From: G020348385 sp964580235
Lineage (GTDB): Bacteria; Acidobacteriota; Aminicenantia; Aminicenantales; Aminicenantaceae
NCBI GenBank assembly: GCA_964580235.1
Contig: CAZOJY010000056.1
Location: forward strand, 1-21,849
Length of the DNA: 21,849 bases
Direction of reading: 5' to 3'
Of this stretch, positions 1 through 6,976 are shown piece by piece (within the stretch, counting starts at the first letter, position 1; every line of letters begins with the position of its first letter). The translations under genes and the position numbers were made by a program. The notes beneath the pieces are model-generated. The model did no database searches. It was not told the DNA's origin and saw only the letters and a list, made by a program, of their open reading frames with translations.

Positions 1-102
1 CTAATACAGTCGGATATGCCTAAACTCTTCTTTAAGGATATACAACCAAAACCTAATCATGATGAAATGATCTTTCCCGTCTTTATCAATACAAGCAAGT
101 GA
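1..102 (+). CDS. C-terminal end of an upstream gene (partial)
   Basis: Frame 1 is open from the window edge to a TGA at 100-102 and gives 33 residues ending in ...FPVFINTSK. The next gene starts with GTG at 99, so the junction is the 4-base overlap GTGA typical of translationally coupled genes. That overlap is the main reason to believe this short stretch is coding. No domain can be recognised in 33 residues. Because it is coupled to a pseudopilin-like gene, it may be another secretion or pilus component; that is inference. Confidence 0.55.
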   Translation, partial: LIQSDMPKLFFKDIQPKPNHDEMIFPVFINTSK

Positions 103-641
103 GTTCTTACGTGCTAAAAAAAACAACCGGATTCAAACTTATTGAATTGATGGTAATTGTTTCAATTATTATGATATTTTCCGGACTTATTATTCCTAAT
201 GTCATCGTGAAAATACAACATAACAAAGTTTGGAGCACGGTACGGGAAATCAACACTGTCGCTAACGCTTGTCTTGCCTATATTAAAGAAAATGGAGAAG
301 CTCCTGCAGCTGGGATTCAGAGTGGACCTCTTACGCCAGGGAATGCTTTCATTGAAGTTCTCGAAGAAAAATACCTCACGACTTGCTCAATTAATGACTG
401 TTGGGGGAATCCTCTGATTGTTTACTCAGGTTCAGCCGTTTCCAATTTTCATGGATTTATCCAGGAAAAGATTGGAAAAGTAGACCTTATAATCGTATCG
501 TATGGACGTGATAGCGTTGATGAGGGATTTATTTATGATCCTGCTAATCCCAAAGCAGGATGGTTTCAACTGAGCAGCATGTCTGATTTCAAAAAAGATC
601 TAATCAACTGGAACGGGACTTGGATTCGCAGACCTCAATAA
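99..641 (+). CDS. type II secretion pseudopilin, GspG-like
   Basis: 180 aa class III signal-peptide protein. It has a short basic leader, then the prepilin peptidase site G11|F12 followed by KLIELM, with the conserved Glu at +5 (E16) and a single hydrophobic helix at about 14-33. The globular part carries a DCWGNP motif (100-105) and an IIVSYGRD segment (131-138), which resemble the WGNP and late G-x-D segments of GspG-type major pseudopilins. Cysteines are at 58, 96 and 101. The start is GTG at 99, overlapping the upstream stop (GTGA) and with no good Shine-Dalgarno sequence, so translation is probably coupled. Base composition is strikingly AT-rich compared with genes after 12 kb. It could instead be a minor type IV pilin; no other gsp or pil gene is in the window. 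Confidence 0.8.
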   Translation: MSSYVLKKTTGFKLIELMVIVSIIMIFSGLIIPNVIVKIQHNKVWSTVREINTVANACLAYIKENGEAPAAGIQSGPLTPGNAFIEVLEEKYLTTCSINDCWGNPLIVYSGSAVSNFHGFIQEKIGKVDLIIVSYGRDSVDEGFIYDPANPKAGWFQLSSMSDFKKDLINWNGTWIRRPQ

Positions 642-682
642 GTATATTAGTGTGGATATCATTTGGATGATTGAAGGGAAAT

Positions 683-1132
683 TTAAATCCCTTTAATTAA
701 AATGAAAGAACCAAACTCATACAGTACTAATACAAAATAAATGAAAAAAGTCAGATAGATAAATAGGTGAGTTTTTACTGCACTAAAAAGCTTAAAATTC
801 TTATGAACTAAAAGAAAAACTGAGCCAAAAACTGTAATAAAGAATTTCACTATCAGAGAAAAAAGCAAATTCTTCTCCATAAAAATTGACATTAAAAGAT
901 TACTTTCAGATCCTCCAAAATGACAGATCTCAAGGGAAAAATAAACATCTAAGATACATAAAGCCATGATCAGACCAGTTATAATCAGCAGGTGTAATTC
1001 ATATCTATCGACATAATAATTATCCAATTCGTTAAAGCGCTGAGCTCTTTTCCGTCGACCTGCAAAAGTATATCGACTTATTGCTTTAGTCGGCCCCTTT
1101 CTGCGGTCTTTTAAGTGGCGTCTTTCAATCAT
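683..1132 (-). CDS. DUF5658-like integral membrane protein
   Basis: 149 aa from the chosen ATG at 1132, which has GGTGA five bases upstream. An ATG 33 bases further out (1165) has no ribosome site. The N-terminus is very basic, with an ERRHLKDRRKG-type stretch and an SRYTFAGRR segment. It is followed by three predicted membrane helices at about 47-68, 88-109 and 121-146. D62 inside helix 1 and an E-x-N pair at 76-78 between helices 1 and 2 match the layout I associate with DUF5658. Function is unknown. The gene converges with the pseudopilin gene (41-base gap) and is transcribed from a strong promoter at 1195-1223. Codon use is AT-rich like the pseudopilin. Confidence 0.65.
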   Translation of the reverse strand: MIERRHLKDRRKGPTKAISRYTFAGRRKRAQRFNELDNYYVDRYELHLLIITGLIMALCILDVYFSLEICHFGGSESNLLMSIFMEKNLLFSLIVKFFITVFGSVFLLVHKNFKLFSAVKTHLFIYLTFFIYFVLVLYEFGSFILIKGI

Positions 1133-1194
1133 CAAGTCACCGGTGGTGAGAGCATGGCATACCATAAAACTTCAAGGAATCGGGATTAGGAGAA

Positions 1195-1223
1195 AGTATA
1201 TCAAGGAAAAGCTACGATATCAA
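1195..1223 (-). promoter_or_regulatory. sigma70-type promoter for the DUF5658-like gene
   Basis: On the minus strand TTGATA (1223-1218), a 17-base spacer and TATACT (1200-1195) match the sigma70 consensus at 5 of 6 positions in each box. The predicted transcript starts near 1188 and has a leader of about 55 bases before the ATG at 1132. It lies back to back with the promoter at 1237-1265. Confidence 0.6.
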
Positions 1224-1236
1224 CAGTCGTATGTTA

Positions 1237-1265
1237 TTGACAACAAAAATCCCAAGCGGTATAAT
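1237..1265 (+). promoter_or_regulatory. perfect consensus sigma70 promoter
   Basis: TTGACA at 1237-1242, exactly 17 bases, then TATAAT at 1260-1265: a full 12 of 12 match with optimal spacing. Transcription should start near 1272, leaving a leader of about 20 bases with AAGGA just before the ATG at 1292. Confidence 0.75.
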
Positions 1266-1291
1266 TTATTCACATTTTGAAAAGGAAGCAA

Positions 1292-1822
1292 ATGAATCGA
1301 AGCCATTTTGGATCAAGACTAATCTTACTCTCTCTTTTATCTTTATTTATCCTTTTTAACGGTTTAGAAGCGGGGGAAAAGCGCGGGGCTGAGGTTGTCG
1401 TGCAGAAAAATGACGGGAATCAAATTCACGGGGAACTTATCGCTGTTAAAAAGGCATCTCTGCTTTTACTCGATTCTGTTTCCGGGATTGACGCTACTGT
1501 GAATGTCAATGAGATCGAAATCGTCCATATTTTAAAAGGCCCAAAAACAGGGCTTGGGGCCATTTCAGGATTTTTGGTCGGAGGAGTTGTCGGTGTCACG
1601 GCGGTGGGAAAAAGCAGCGGTTGCGGTCAGTGCCCGAATTCAGCGCGCCGAAATATCATTGGAGGAGCGCTTGTTGGAGGAATCGGAGCTCTGATCGGAG
1701 CCTTGATCGGCTCATCTGCTGGGAGTAATGAGATCGTCATCTTGAAGGGGCTGCCTCAGGAGGAACTCAAAGTGGAATTGGAGAAAATACGCTCCAAAGC
1801 CCGCATTAAAGATTTTCAGTGA
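1292..1822 (+). CDS. secreted glycine-zipper protein
   Basis: 176 aa. The ATG at 1292 has AAGGA five to six bases upstream; a TTG five codons earlier lacks a ribosome site. Residues 1-27 are a Sec-type signal peptide ending near GLEA. Residues about 33-80 read like a small beta-barrel segment (GELIAVKKASLLLLDS, then IEIVHILKG). Two Gly/Ala-rich hydrophobic hairpins follow (about 86-106 and 122-146), typical of glycine-zipper domains that insert into or lie along membranes. A CGQC pair (C111, C114) lies between them and could form a disulphide in the periplasm. The exact role is unknown. Its 3' end overlaps the convergent PilZ gene by 17 bases. Confidence 0.75.
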   Translation: MNRSHFGSRLILLSLLSLFILFNGLEAGEKRGAEVVVQKNDGNQIHGELIAVKKASLLLLDSVSGIDATVNVNEIEIVHILKGPKTGLGAISGFLVGGVVGVTAVGKSSGCGQCPNSARRNIIGGALVGGIGALIGALIGSSAGSNEIVILKGLPQEELKVELEKIRSKARIKDFQ

Positions 1823-2165
1823 TCTCCATGTCAAGCACTCCCTTGAGCTCATTCATTGCGGCAGGGGGAAGATCCATAAACTCAAGACCCACATCGTAGG
1901 CAGCCTCAGAACCAGAAGGGAGAACCTTTGTCCATACAACGCGAACAGTAGAAAAAACGGAATTCCCTTTAGGAAAACAGAGCTCGATTTCCAGTTGTTT
2001 CCCTATTTTTAAATATCTATTGCTGTAAATTCGCACTCCTCCAAGACCCAAATTATAAGTTGGGCGCATCTCTCCCTCTTTTTTGGCAGTACGGAACAAT
2101 ACAGGCACTTTTAACCTTGGAAAGTTTCGTCTTTCGTTTTTAATCTGAACTGCTTTTTTTGTCAA
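1806..2165 (-). CDS. PilZ-domain protein, variant ligand motif
   Basis: 119 aa single PilZ domain, a family that usually binds cyclic di-GMP. The arginine motif ERRNFPRL (R13, R17) is intact. The second motif reads N38-L-G-L-G-G43, so Gly replaces the Ser of [D/N]xSxxG. The C-terminal half (VRVVWTK, then YDVGLEF) matches the PilZ-like protein encoded at 19920-20270, so the two are paralogs. The start is TTG at 2165; an in-frame stop lies two codons upstream, so no longer form is possible. A GAG about six bases upstream is the only ribosome signal. It sits 31 bases downstream of the dual-receiver gene on the same strand, which suggests an operon and an output role for that regulator. The 3' end overlaps the glycine-zipper gene by 17 bases. 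Confidence 0.85.
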   Translation of the reverse strand: MTKKAVQIKNERRNFPRLKVPVLFRTAKKEGEMRPTYNLGLGGVRIYSNRYLKIGKQLEIELCFPKGNSVFSTVRVVWTKVLPSGSEAAYDVGLEFMDLPPAAMNELKGVLDMEITENL

Positions 2166-2196
2166 CGCTTACTCTATCCGTAATGAAATTTGAGAG

Positions 2197-2937
2197 CTAA
2201 TCGCAAAGAACGGCTGCAATTTTTTCGAGAAGATCTTTGGAATTAAAGGGCTTGGTGAGATAGTTTTTTGCCCTTAATTGTGACATTTTTCTTTTTATTT
2301 CTTCAGGTGAGCCAGAATCGGTCAGAAGGATAATCGGTATGGATGTTTCGCTATCCGGGGTTAATTCATTGAGAAAAGGAAACGCCCCATCGGCATGACC
2401 AACATTATCCCACAGGATGACATCGGGCTTCTCATCCAGGATATCAACCCCATTGGTTTCTCCGTTGCCGGAAGCGATCACCTGGTATCCACTGCGCATC
2501 AAAATCATGGTGATCATGGTCACGACTGTTGGTTCGTGTTCGATAACCATGATCTTTTTTTGTGATTCACCGGGGCTTCCAAGGATTTTTTCGATTTTTT
2601 CAAATATTTCTGTGAAATTGTAGGGTTTTTTTATGAAAGCGTTGACTCCTTCTTTGAAACAGGTCGCCACAAACTCGCTGGAATCCATTACGGTCAAAGC
2701 AACAATCGGAATATCCTTTGTGACTGGATTCTGTTTTAGCTTTATCGTGGCTTCCAATCCATGCATCCCAGGCAAAATCATGTCCATGAAGATCAAATCG
2801 GGATTCTCTTCTATGGCAAGCCGGATCCCGTCTTCTCCGTTTTTGGCGATCAAAACCTCATATTGCTTTTGTTTCAGTCTGGCCTTGATCGTCTCGATTT
2901 CGACCGGATTGTCTTCGACCACCAATATTTTAGGCAT
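2197..2937 (-). CDS. dual-receiver response regulator (REC-REC)
   Basis: 246 aa from the ATG at 2937, chosen because AAGGA lies seven bases upstream; a GTG two codons earlier has the same sequence too close. Receiver 1 (about 2-120) has the full set: acid pair E8/D9, phospho-acceptor D52 in FMDMILPG, T82 and K104 in KKP. Receiver 2 (about 126-246) keeps D177, T206 and K229, but its acidic pair is degraded to IEHE. There is no DNA-binding or enzymatic output domain, so it should act by protein contact or as a phosphorelay node. It is divergent from the histidine kinase (239-base gap), its likely partner, and is followed by a PilZ gene. Receiver 2 may be a weak or pseudo-receiver. Confidence 0.9.
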   Translation of the reverse strand: MPKILVVEDNPVEIETIKARLKQKQYEVLIAKNGEDGIRLAIEENPDLIFMDMILPGMHGLEATIKLKQNPVTKDIPIVALTVMDSSEFVATCFKEGVNAFIKKPYNFTEIFEKIEKILGSPGESQKKIMVIEHEPTVVTMITMILMRSGYQVIASGNGETNGVDILDEKPDVILWDNVGHADGAFPFLNELTPDSETSIPIILLTDSGSPEEIKRKMSQLRAKNYLTKPFNSKDLLEKIAAVLCD

Positions 2938-3023
2938 AATCACATCCTTCTCCCTTAATTTTTATTATCTCAGAATAAACGTCAATCGCCCTTTGGGATG
3001 ATTCGGGGGGTGATATTTATGTT

Positions 3024-3052
3024 TTGACATATCTTGTTCACCGTGTTATATA
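3024..3052 (+). promoter_or_regulatory. probable sigma70 promoter for the histidine kinase
   Basis: TTGACA (perfect -35) at 3024-3029, a 17-base spacer and TATATA at 3047-3052. TATATT at 3049-3054 is an alternative -10 with a 19-base spacer. The leader before the kinase ATG would be about 118 bases. No comparably clear promoter was found on the minus strand for the divergent response regulator. Confidence 0.45.
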
Positions 3053-3176
3053 TTCCCATTCGGGTTTGAGTAAAGGGGCATTCCAGGGGGATTGTACTAG
3101 TCTGCGCCGGATTCAAGTGTGATGCTGTCTGGAAGTGTTCTGTCTTGAATTTGTGCCTTTTTGATGGAGGAATGGA

Positions 3177-4625
3177 ATGAAGGACAAAAACAGAGCAAAG
3201 GTAGGCCCTGCCAAGGAGTTGGTGATAGCAAAAAAGAAACTCGAAAAACTCAATGATTGGGAGGAGCGATACAAAAGTTTGGTCAAGGTGTCCCCCTGTG
3301 CGGTGACCATAACAGACCTTGATGGAAAAATTATCGATCTTTCCAGAAAAACCTTGACGATGTATGGATACAAGCGGCTGGATGAACTTCTGGGGAAGAG
3401 TGCCTCTAAACTGATCGCCCCAACCGACCGCAAAAAAGCCGCCGTAAACATGCAAAAGATTCTAGACAAGGGCCTTGTAAAAGATGCTGTTTACACCATG
3501 GTCAAGAAAAATGGCAAGCAATTCCTTGGAGAAGTGGATGCTTCGATAATCAAGGATTCCAGAGGGAAGCGCATTGCTTTTATTGCAACGATAAGGGATA
3601 TCACAGAGCAAAAAATGAAAGAGGAAGCCCTTCGGGAGAGTGAAGGAAAGTACCGGACGATAGTTGAACACTCCCTCCAGGGAATCATCATCATCCAGGA
3701 CTTTCACATCGTTTATGCAAACGAGGCTTTTGCCAAAATTTCTGGATATACTGCAGAAGAATTGACGAATTTCTCCCCAGATCAAGTGAAACAATTGGTG
3801 CATCCTGAGGATCGAGCTATGGTCTGGGGAAGAATGGCATCTCGACTGGCGGGCAAAGATGTTCCTCCTCGTTATGAATACCGGGGTATCAAAAAGGATG
3901 GAAGTATTGTCTGGTTGGAGATGGTTGCGAGCCGTATTGAGTACAGAGGAAACCTGGCAGTTCACGGTGCTGTTATCGATATCACGAACCGCAAACAGGC
4001 CGATGATCAGATTCAGGCCGCTCTCAGAGAAAAGGAAGTGATGCTCCGGGAAATGCACCACCGGGTGAAGAATAACATGCAGATTATCTTGAGCCTCCTC
4101 CGCATCCAATCGCGAGCAGTCAAGGACCGGGGAACCCTTGAGATGTTCAAGCAAAGCCAGAACAGGATCCGGTCCATGGCCCTGATTCACGAAGGGCTGT
4201 ACAAATCAGGAGATCTGGCGAATATCGATATTGGCGATTACATAAGCCGGATGACAACCCACATGCTGTCCATCTACAGAGAAGACCTGGGCGAGATCGA
4301 TATCAAACAGGAGGCCAAAGGGGTATACCTGGATGTTAACAGGGCTATACCCTGCGGATTGATCATCAGTGAACTCGTTTCGAATTCTCTGAAACATGCC
4401 TTTCCGGGAAAAAAGAAAGGGCAAATCACCATCCATATGGCTAGAGACAAAAAGGGAGTTAACAGCCTGACAATTACGGACAACGGTACAGGATTTCCAG
4501 AGGGGCTGAATTTCCGCGAGACAGAAACATTGGGTTTGCAGCTTGTGACAGATCTGGTTCAGCAGCTCAACGGTTCGATCAGTCTCAAAAAGACGGAAGG
4601 AACGGAATTCCTGGTCAAATTTTAA
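3177..4625 (+). CDS. soluble PAS-PAS-HisKA_2 sensor histidine kinase
   Basis: 482 aa with no membrane segment or signal peptide, so cytoplasmic. PAS domain 1 spans about 28-145 and PAS domain 2 about 155-273; each is followed by an IxDITxxK-type linker. The dimerisation and phospho-acceptor domain carries the HisKA_2 signature EMHHRVKNNMQ (H294/H295). The HATPase domain shows the N-box SELVSNSLKHAF (N403), the G1 box DNGTGF (435-440) and a TLGLQLV segment (G453). HisKA_2 kinases commonly pair with stand-alone receivers, which fits the divergent dual-receiver gene. The start has GGAGG six bases upstream. The signal sensed by the PAS domains cannot be told from sequence. The gene downstream (TPR protein, 61-base gap) may be co-transcribed. 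Confidence 0.92.
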   Translation: MKDKNRAKVGPAKELVIAKKKLEKLNDWEERYKSLVKVSPCAVTITDLDGKIIDLSRKTLTMYGYKRLDELLGKSASKLIAPTDRKKAAVNMQKILDKGLVKDAVYTMVKKNGKQFLGEVDASIIKDSRGKRIAFIATIRDITEQKMKEEALRESEGKYRTIVEHSLQGIIIIQDFHIVYANEAFAKISGYTAEELTNFSPDQVKQLVHPEDRAMVWGRMASRLAGKDVPPRYEYRGIKKDGSIVWLEMVASRIEYRGNLAVHGAVIDITNRKQADDQIQAALREKEVMLREMHHRVKNNMQIILSLLRIQSRAVKDRGTLEMFKQSQNRIRSMALIHEGLYKSGDLANIDIGDYISRMTTHMLSIYREDLGEIDIKQEAKGVYLDVNRAIPCGLIISELVSNSLKHAFPGKKKGQITIHMARDKKGVNSLTITDNGTGFPEGLNFRETETLGLQLVTDLVQQLNGSISLKKTEGTEFLVKF

Positions 4626-4686
4626 AGGAACTCTGAATTGACCCCGACCGGAGGAGTGTGGTAAAAAATTCCATCAGGAGACAATC

Positions 4687-5343
4687 ATGAAAAAAGAAAT
4701 GAGGAAACGGCTCAAAGAGGACGAATTCGTCAGCACCTTAACGAAAATTTATGATTTTGTCAAAAAGAAATCCAGGGAATTCCAGATAGGAGTGACAGCC
4801 GTTGTCATCATCTTCCTGGGTGTCCTTGTAACACATGCCATAAAAGCTCAGTCTGTCAAGAGGGACAGTCGTCTCCTTGCGGATATTCTCGAAATCAGTT
4901 CCCAGCTCAATGATCATCCCGACAAGGTTGCTGAGCTGGAGGCTTTAGCCGGGAATGGAAAATTTTCCCGGATCGCTTATCTGAAACTTGCCTCTTATTG
5001 GATTGAGATTGGGGATTCAGAGAAGGCAAAGACGTATCTTGAAAAAATGTCGGATGAGAGAAAAGATATAACATATTATCAAGCTCAGGATATGCTTGCT
5101 CAAATCTACATCCAGGAAAAAGAATATGACAAGGCTATAACGATTTATAAAAAAATTGAGGAGGAAGGCCAAAAAGATTATGCCCTTGATGCGGTCCTTT
5201 TTCACTTGGCAGAAGCCCACGAAGGAAAAGGGGAGTTGGATATAGCCCTGGAACTTTACAAGAGGATACAGAGTGAATATTCCCAGACTTTTTATGGGTA
5301 TGATGCCTCTCAAAAAGTCACGGAGTTAGAGGAAAAAAAATAG
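4687..5343 (+). CDS. membrane-anchored TPR protein (YfgM-like)
   Basis: 218 aa. A basic N-terminal segment (1-32) is followed by one membrane helix at about 33-52. The remaining, presumably periplasmic part contains TPR-like helical hairpins (about 75-215), including consecutive AxLKLAsyWIEIGDxEKA-type and YDKAITIYKK / LDIALELYKR-type repeats. The layout matches YfgM/TPR_21 proteins, single-pass TPR proteins that act as periplasmic chaperone or assembly partners near the Sec translocon; for this gene that role is inferred. AGGAG lies about seven bases upstream of the ATG. It is preceded by the histidine kinase and followed by the separately promoted ferredoxin gene. Confidence 0.7.
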   Translation: MKKEMRKRLKEDEFVSTLTKIYDFVKKKSREFQIGVTAVVIIFLGVLVTHAIKAQSVKRDSRLLADILEISSQLNDHPDKVAELEALAGNGKFSRIAYLKLASYWIEIGDSEKAKTYLEKMSDERKDITYYQAQDMLAQIYIQEKEYDKAITIYKKIEEEGQKDYALDAVLFHLAEAHEGKGELDIALELYKRIQSEYSQTFYGYDASQKVTELEEKK

Positions 5344-5352
5344 CACTTTTTC

Positions 5353-5380
5353 TTGTAAATTAAACAAAAAGGTATATAAT
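5353..5380 (+). promoter_or_regulatory. sigma70-type promoter for the ferredoxin
   Basis: TTGTAA (5353-5358), a 16-base spacer and a perfect TATAAT (5375-5380) in an AT-rich gap. Transcription would start near 5387, leaving a short leader that contains GAGGAGG before the ATG at 5412. With the terminator at 5693-5723 this makes the ferredoxin a monocistronic unit. Confidence 0.5.
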
Positions 5381-5411
5381 AAATTGTTATTTTTTTGAGG
5401 AGGCCTAAAAA

Positions 5412-5657
5412 ATGGCATATAAGATCACCGAAGAATGTATCAATTGCGGAGCCTGTGAGCCGGAATGCCCAAACGAAGCCATCTTCGCTGGCGATGAGAT
5501 TTATGAGATTACGACCGACAAATGCACGGAGTGTGTGGGGGCATTTGACGAATCCCAGTGTGCGGCTGTTTGCCCCGTTGATGCCTGCATTCCTGATCCT
5601 GACCACAAGGAAACGCGAGAAGAACTGGAAGCCAAGTACAGAAAGCTCCACGGCTGA
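5412..5657 (+). CDS. 2[4Fe-4S] ferredoxin, YfhL/Alvin type
   Basis: 81 aa small electron carrier. Cluster motif I is C9xxC12xxC15xxxC19-P. Motif II is C38xxC41, an eight-residue insertion, then C50xxxC54-P, with an extra C59. The stretched second motif plus the C-terminal helix (ETREELEAKYRKL) is characteristic of YfhL / Allochromatium vinosum-type ferredoxins, which are known for very low reduction potentials. GAGGAGG lies eight to nine bases upstream of the ATG. It could serve oxidoreductases such as the KorABCD complex encoded at 14.5-17.1 kb, although that operon has its own ferredoxin-like subunit. The gene has its own promoter and terminator. Confidence 0.93.
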   Translation: MAYKITEECINCGACEPECPNEAIFAGDEIYEITTDKCTECVGAFDESQCAAVCPVDACIPDPDHKETREELEAKYRKLHG

Positions 5658-5692
5658 AGAACCTGTCTCCATTTAATATTTAGTCAAGAAAG

Positions 5693-5723
5693 AGGAGTGA
5701 CGCAGATCACTCCTATTTTTTTT
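5693..5723 (+). terminator. rho-independent terminator after the ferredoxin
   Basis: AGGAGTGA (5693-5700), six-base loop CGCAGA, TCACTCCT (5707-5714), then A and eight consecutive T (5716-5723). The 8-bp stem is perfect and the T-tract is textbook. It ends only eight bases before the start codon of the next gene. Confidence 0.88.
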
Positions 5724-5731
5724 CGTCCATA

Positions 5732-6682
5732 ATGTCAGAAACCAAGAGGCTTTCCTCCTTTTTTGCCGAAAAAAGAGTCTGGCTGAACATTCTGCTGTTT
5801 GGGGTGACCGCAGTCTCCACCTTTGTTGTCGGATTTTCCTGGAGTGTCGGATATAAATATGCGGAAGTCATTGCTCAGAATCCCGATCTTGTTCCCGATC
5901 CGGCCATGGTTTTGAATCCCGAGGTTGTGGCTCTCAGCCTGATCTATGCCGTTGTGCTCATCACGATTCTTCTCGGCCATGAATTGGGACATTTCCTGGC
6001 ATGCCAGCACTACAGTATTGATGCGACACTGCCGTATTTTATCCCGGCACCCACGTTAATCGGGACCATGGGGGCCTTCATACGGATCCGATCCCCGATA
6101 TCAAAAAAACAACAGCTTTTCGACATCGGGATTGCCGGACCGTTGACAAGTTTTATCCTCTCCCTTCCTGCCGTTATTTTTGGGCTTTCTCTTTCGAAAG
6201 CGGTCCCCTCTCTTCCCGAAGGGGGAAGCCTTTTGTTTGGGGATCCGCTCATCCTGAAATTTGTGGGGAATATCTTTTTCAAAGGTATTCCCGAAGGCTA
6301 TGATATTGTTCCCCATCCGATCGCGTTTGCAGGTTGGGTGGGCATCCTGGTGACTGCTCTCAATCTTTTTCCTATTGGACAGCTTGATGGGGGACATGTT
6401 GCTTATGCGCTCCTGGGGAAAAAATCAAGAAAACTTGCGCCTTATTTTCTCGGGATTTTTGTTGTTATGGGCATATTTTTCTGGATCGGCTGGTTCGTCT
6501 GGGCTTTGCTCATCTATTTTTTGGGTTTGAAACACCCGTACATCACCGATGAAGATACGTTCCTTTCTCCGGGGAGGAAATTTCTCGGCGTGCTGGTTTT
6601 GATCATTTTTGTCCTATCGTTTACGCCTGATCCCATCAAGGGATATAATCTAGTTGATTTGCTCAAACAGATTGCTTTTTAA
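5732..6682 (+). CDS. site-2 protease family (M50) membrane metallopeptidase
   Basis: 316 aa multi-pass protein. The zinc motif H83-E-L-G-H87 lies in a membrane helix, and the third ligand is in NLFPIGQLDGGH (D219; N211 and P214 conserved). These mark the M50 fold that cuts substrates inside the membrane. The GTMGAFIRIRSP segment (111-122) after the first motif is typical of the Thermus/cyanobacterial/plant EGY-type subgroup without PDZ domains. About six to seven hydrophobic helices are visible. The substrate is unknown. The start is odd: the ATG at 5732 has no Shine-Dalgarno sequence and is preceded by a T-tract and an intrinsic terminator, and no alternative early start with a ribosome site was found. 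Confidence 0.88.
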   Translation: MSETKRLSSFFAEKRVWLNILLFGVTAVSTFVVGFSWSVGYKYAEVIAQNPDLVPDPAMVLNPEVVALSLIYAVVLITILLGHELGHFLACQHYSIDATLPYFIPAPTLIGTMGAFIRIRSPISKKQQLFDIGIAGPLTSFILSLPAVIFGLSLSKAVPSLPEGGSLLFGDPLILKFVGNIFFKGIPEGYDIVPHPIAFAGWVGILVTALNLFPIGQLDGGHVAYALLGKKSRKLAPYFLGIFVVMGIFFWIGWFVWALLIYFLGLKHPYITDEDTFLSPGRKFLGVLVLIIFVLSFTPDPIKGYNLVDLLKQIAF

Positions 6683-6976
6683 TCCCGGGAATAGGAAATA
6701 TCAGGGGTTGTAGTTTTGCACAAAAACTGTGGAAAAGTTGTTGAAAAATCGGCTTAATTTCAGCCAAATGTGAGAAATTGCTGACAGATACAACAATTTG
6801 CACAAGATTTGGTCACCCTATGTAAGTTGTTGAAAATAAATAAGATATGGAAATAGTTGAAAACAAATAAATTACAGGTTTCGTTTGATCCACTTCACGT
6901 TGAATCGAAATGGAAATGCTATCATTTTGAAGGAATTCTTGCACGGTGGGAGAAAAGTGGCATATAATGAAAAAAG
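6683..6976. other. 294-base intergenic stretch with iterated TTGTTGAAAA motifs
   Basis: No credible ORF or RNA gene. A 13-base sequence AAGTTGTTGAAAA occurs exactly twice (6735-6747 and 6824-6836). A related unit GTTGAAAAyAAATAA occurs at 6829-6843 and 6856-6870 with one difference. A small inverted repeat GGCT-TAATTTC-AGCC and an AAATTG/CAATTT pair also occur. The 3' end contains the promoter of the zinc-ribbon gene. Confidence 0.5.
6940..6968 (+). promoter_or_regulatory. promoter giving a probably leaderless transcript
   Basis: TTGCAC at 6940-6945, a 17-base spacer and a perfect TATAAT at 6963-6968. The expected start of transcription (about 6975) is within two or three bases of the ATG at 6977. 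No Shine-Dalgarno sequence is present between them. Confidence 0.5.

Noticed and set aside
674..693. Possible bidirectional terminator AAGGGA...TCCCTT between the pseudopilin and DUF5658-like genes
   Set aside because: The stem is only six bases with an eight-base loop, and no T-tract follows on either strand.
3462..4190. 242-codon minus-strand open frame opposite the kinase
   Set aside because: The plus-strand kinase has complete PAS, HisKA_2 and HATPase motifs; the reverse product resembles nothing.
6683..6976. Possible replication origin (AT-rich, TGTGGAAAA resembling a DnaA box)
   Set aside because: Only near-match boxes are present, with no dnaA, dnaN or clustered exact boxes; nothing else supports an origin.
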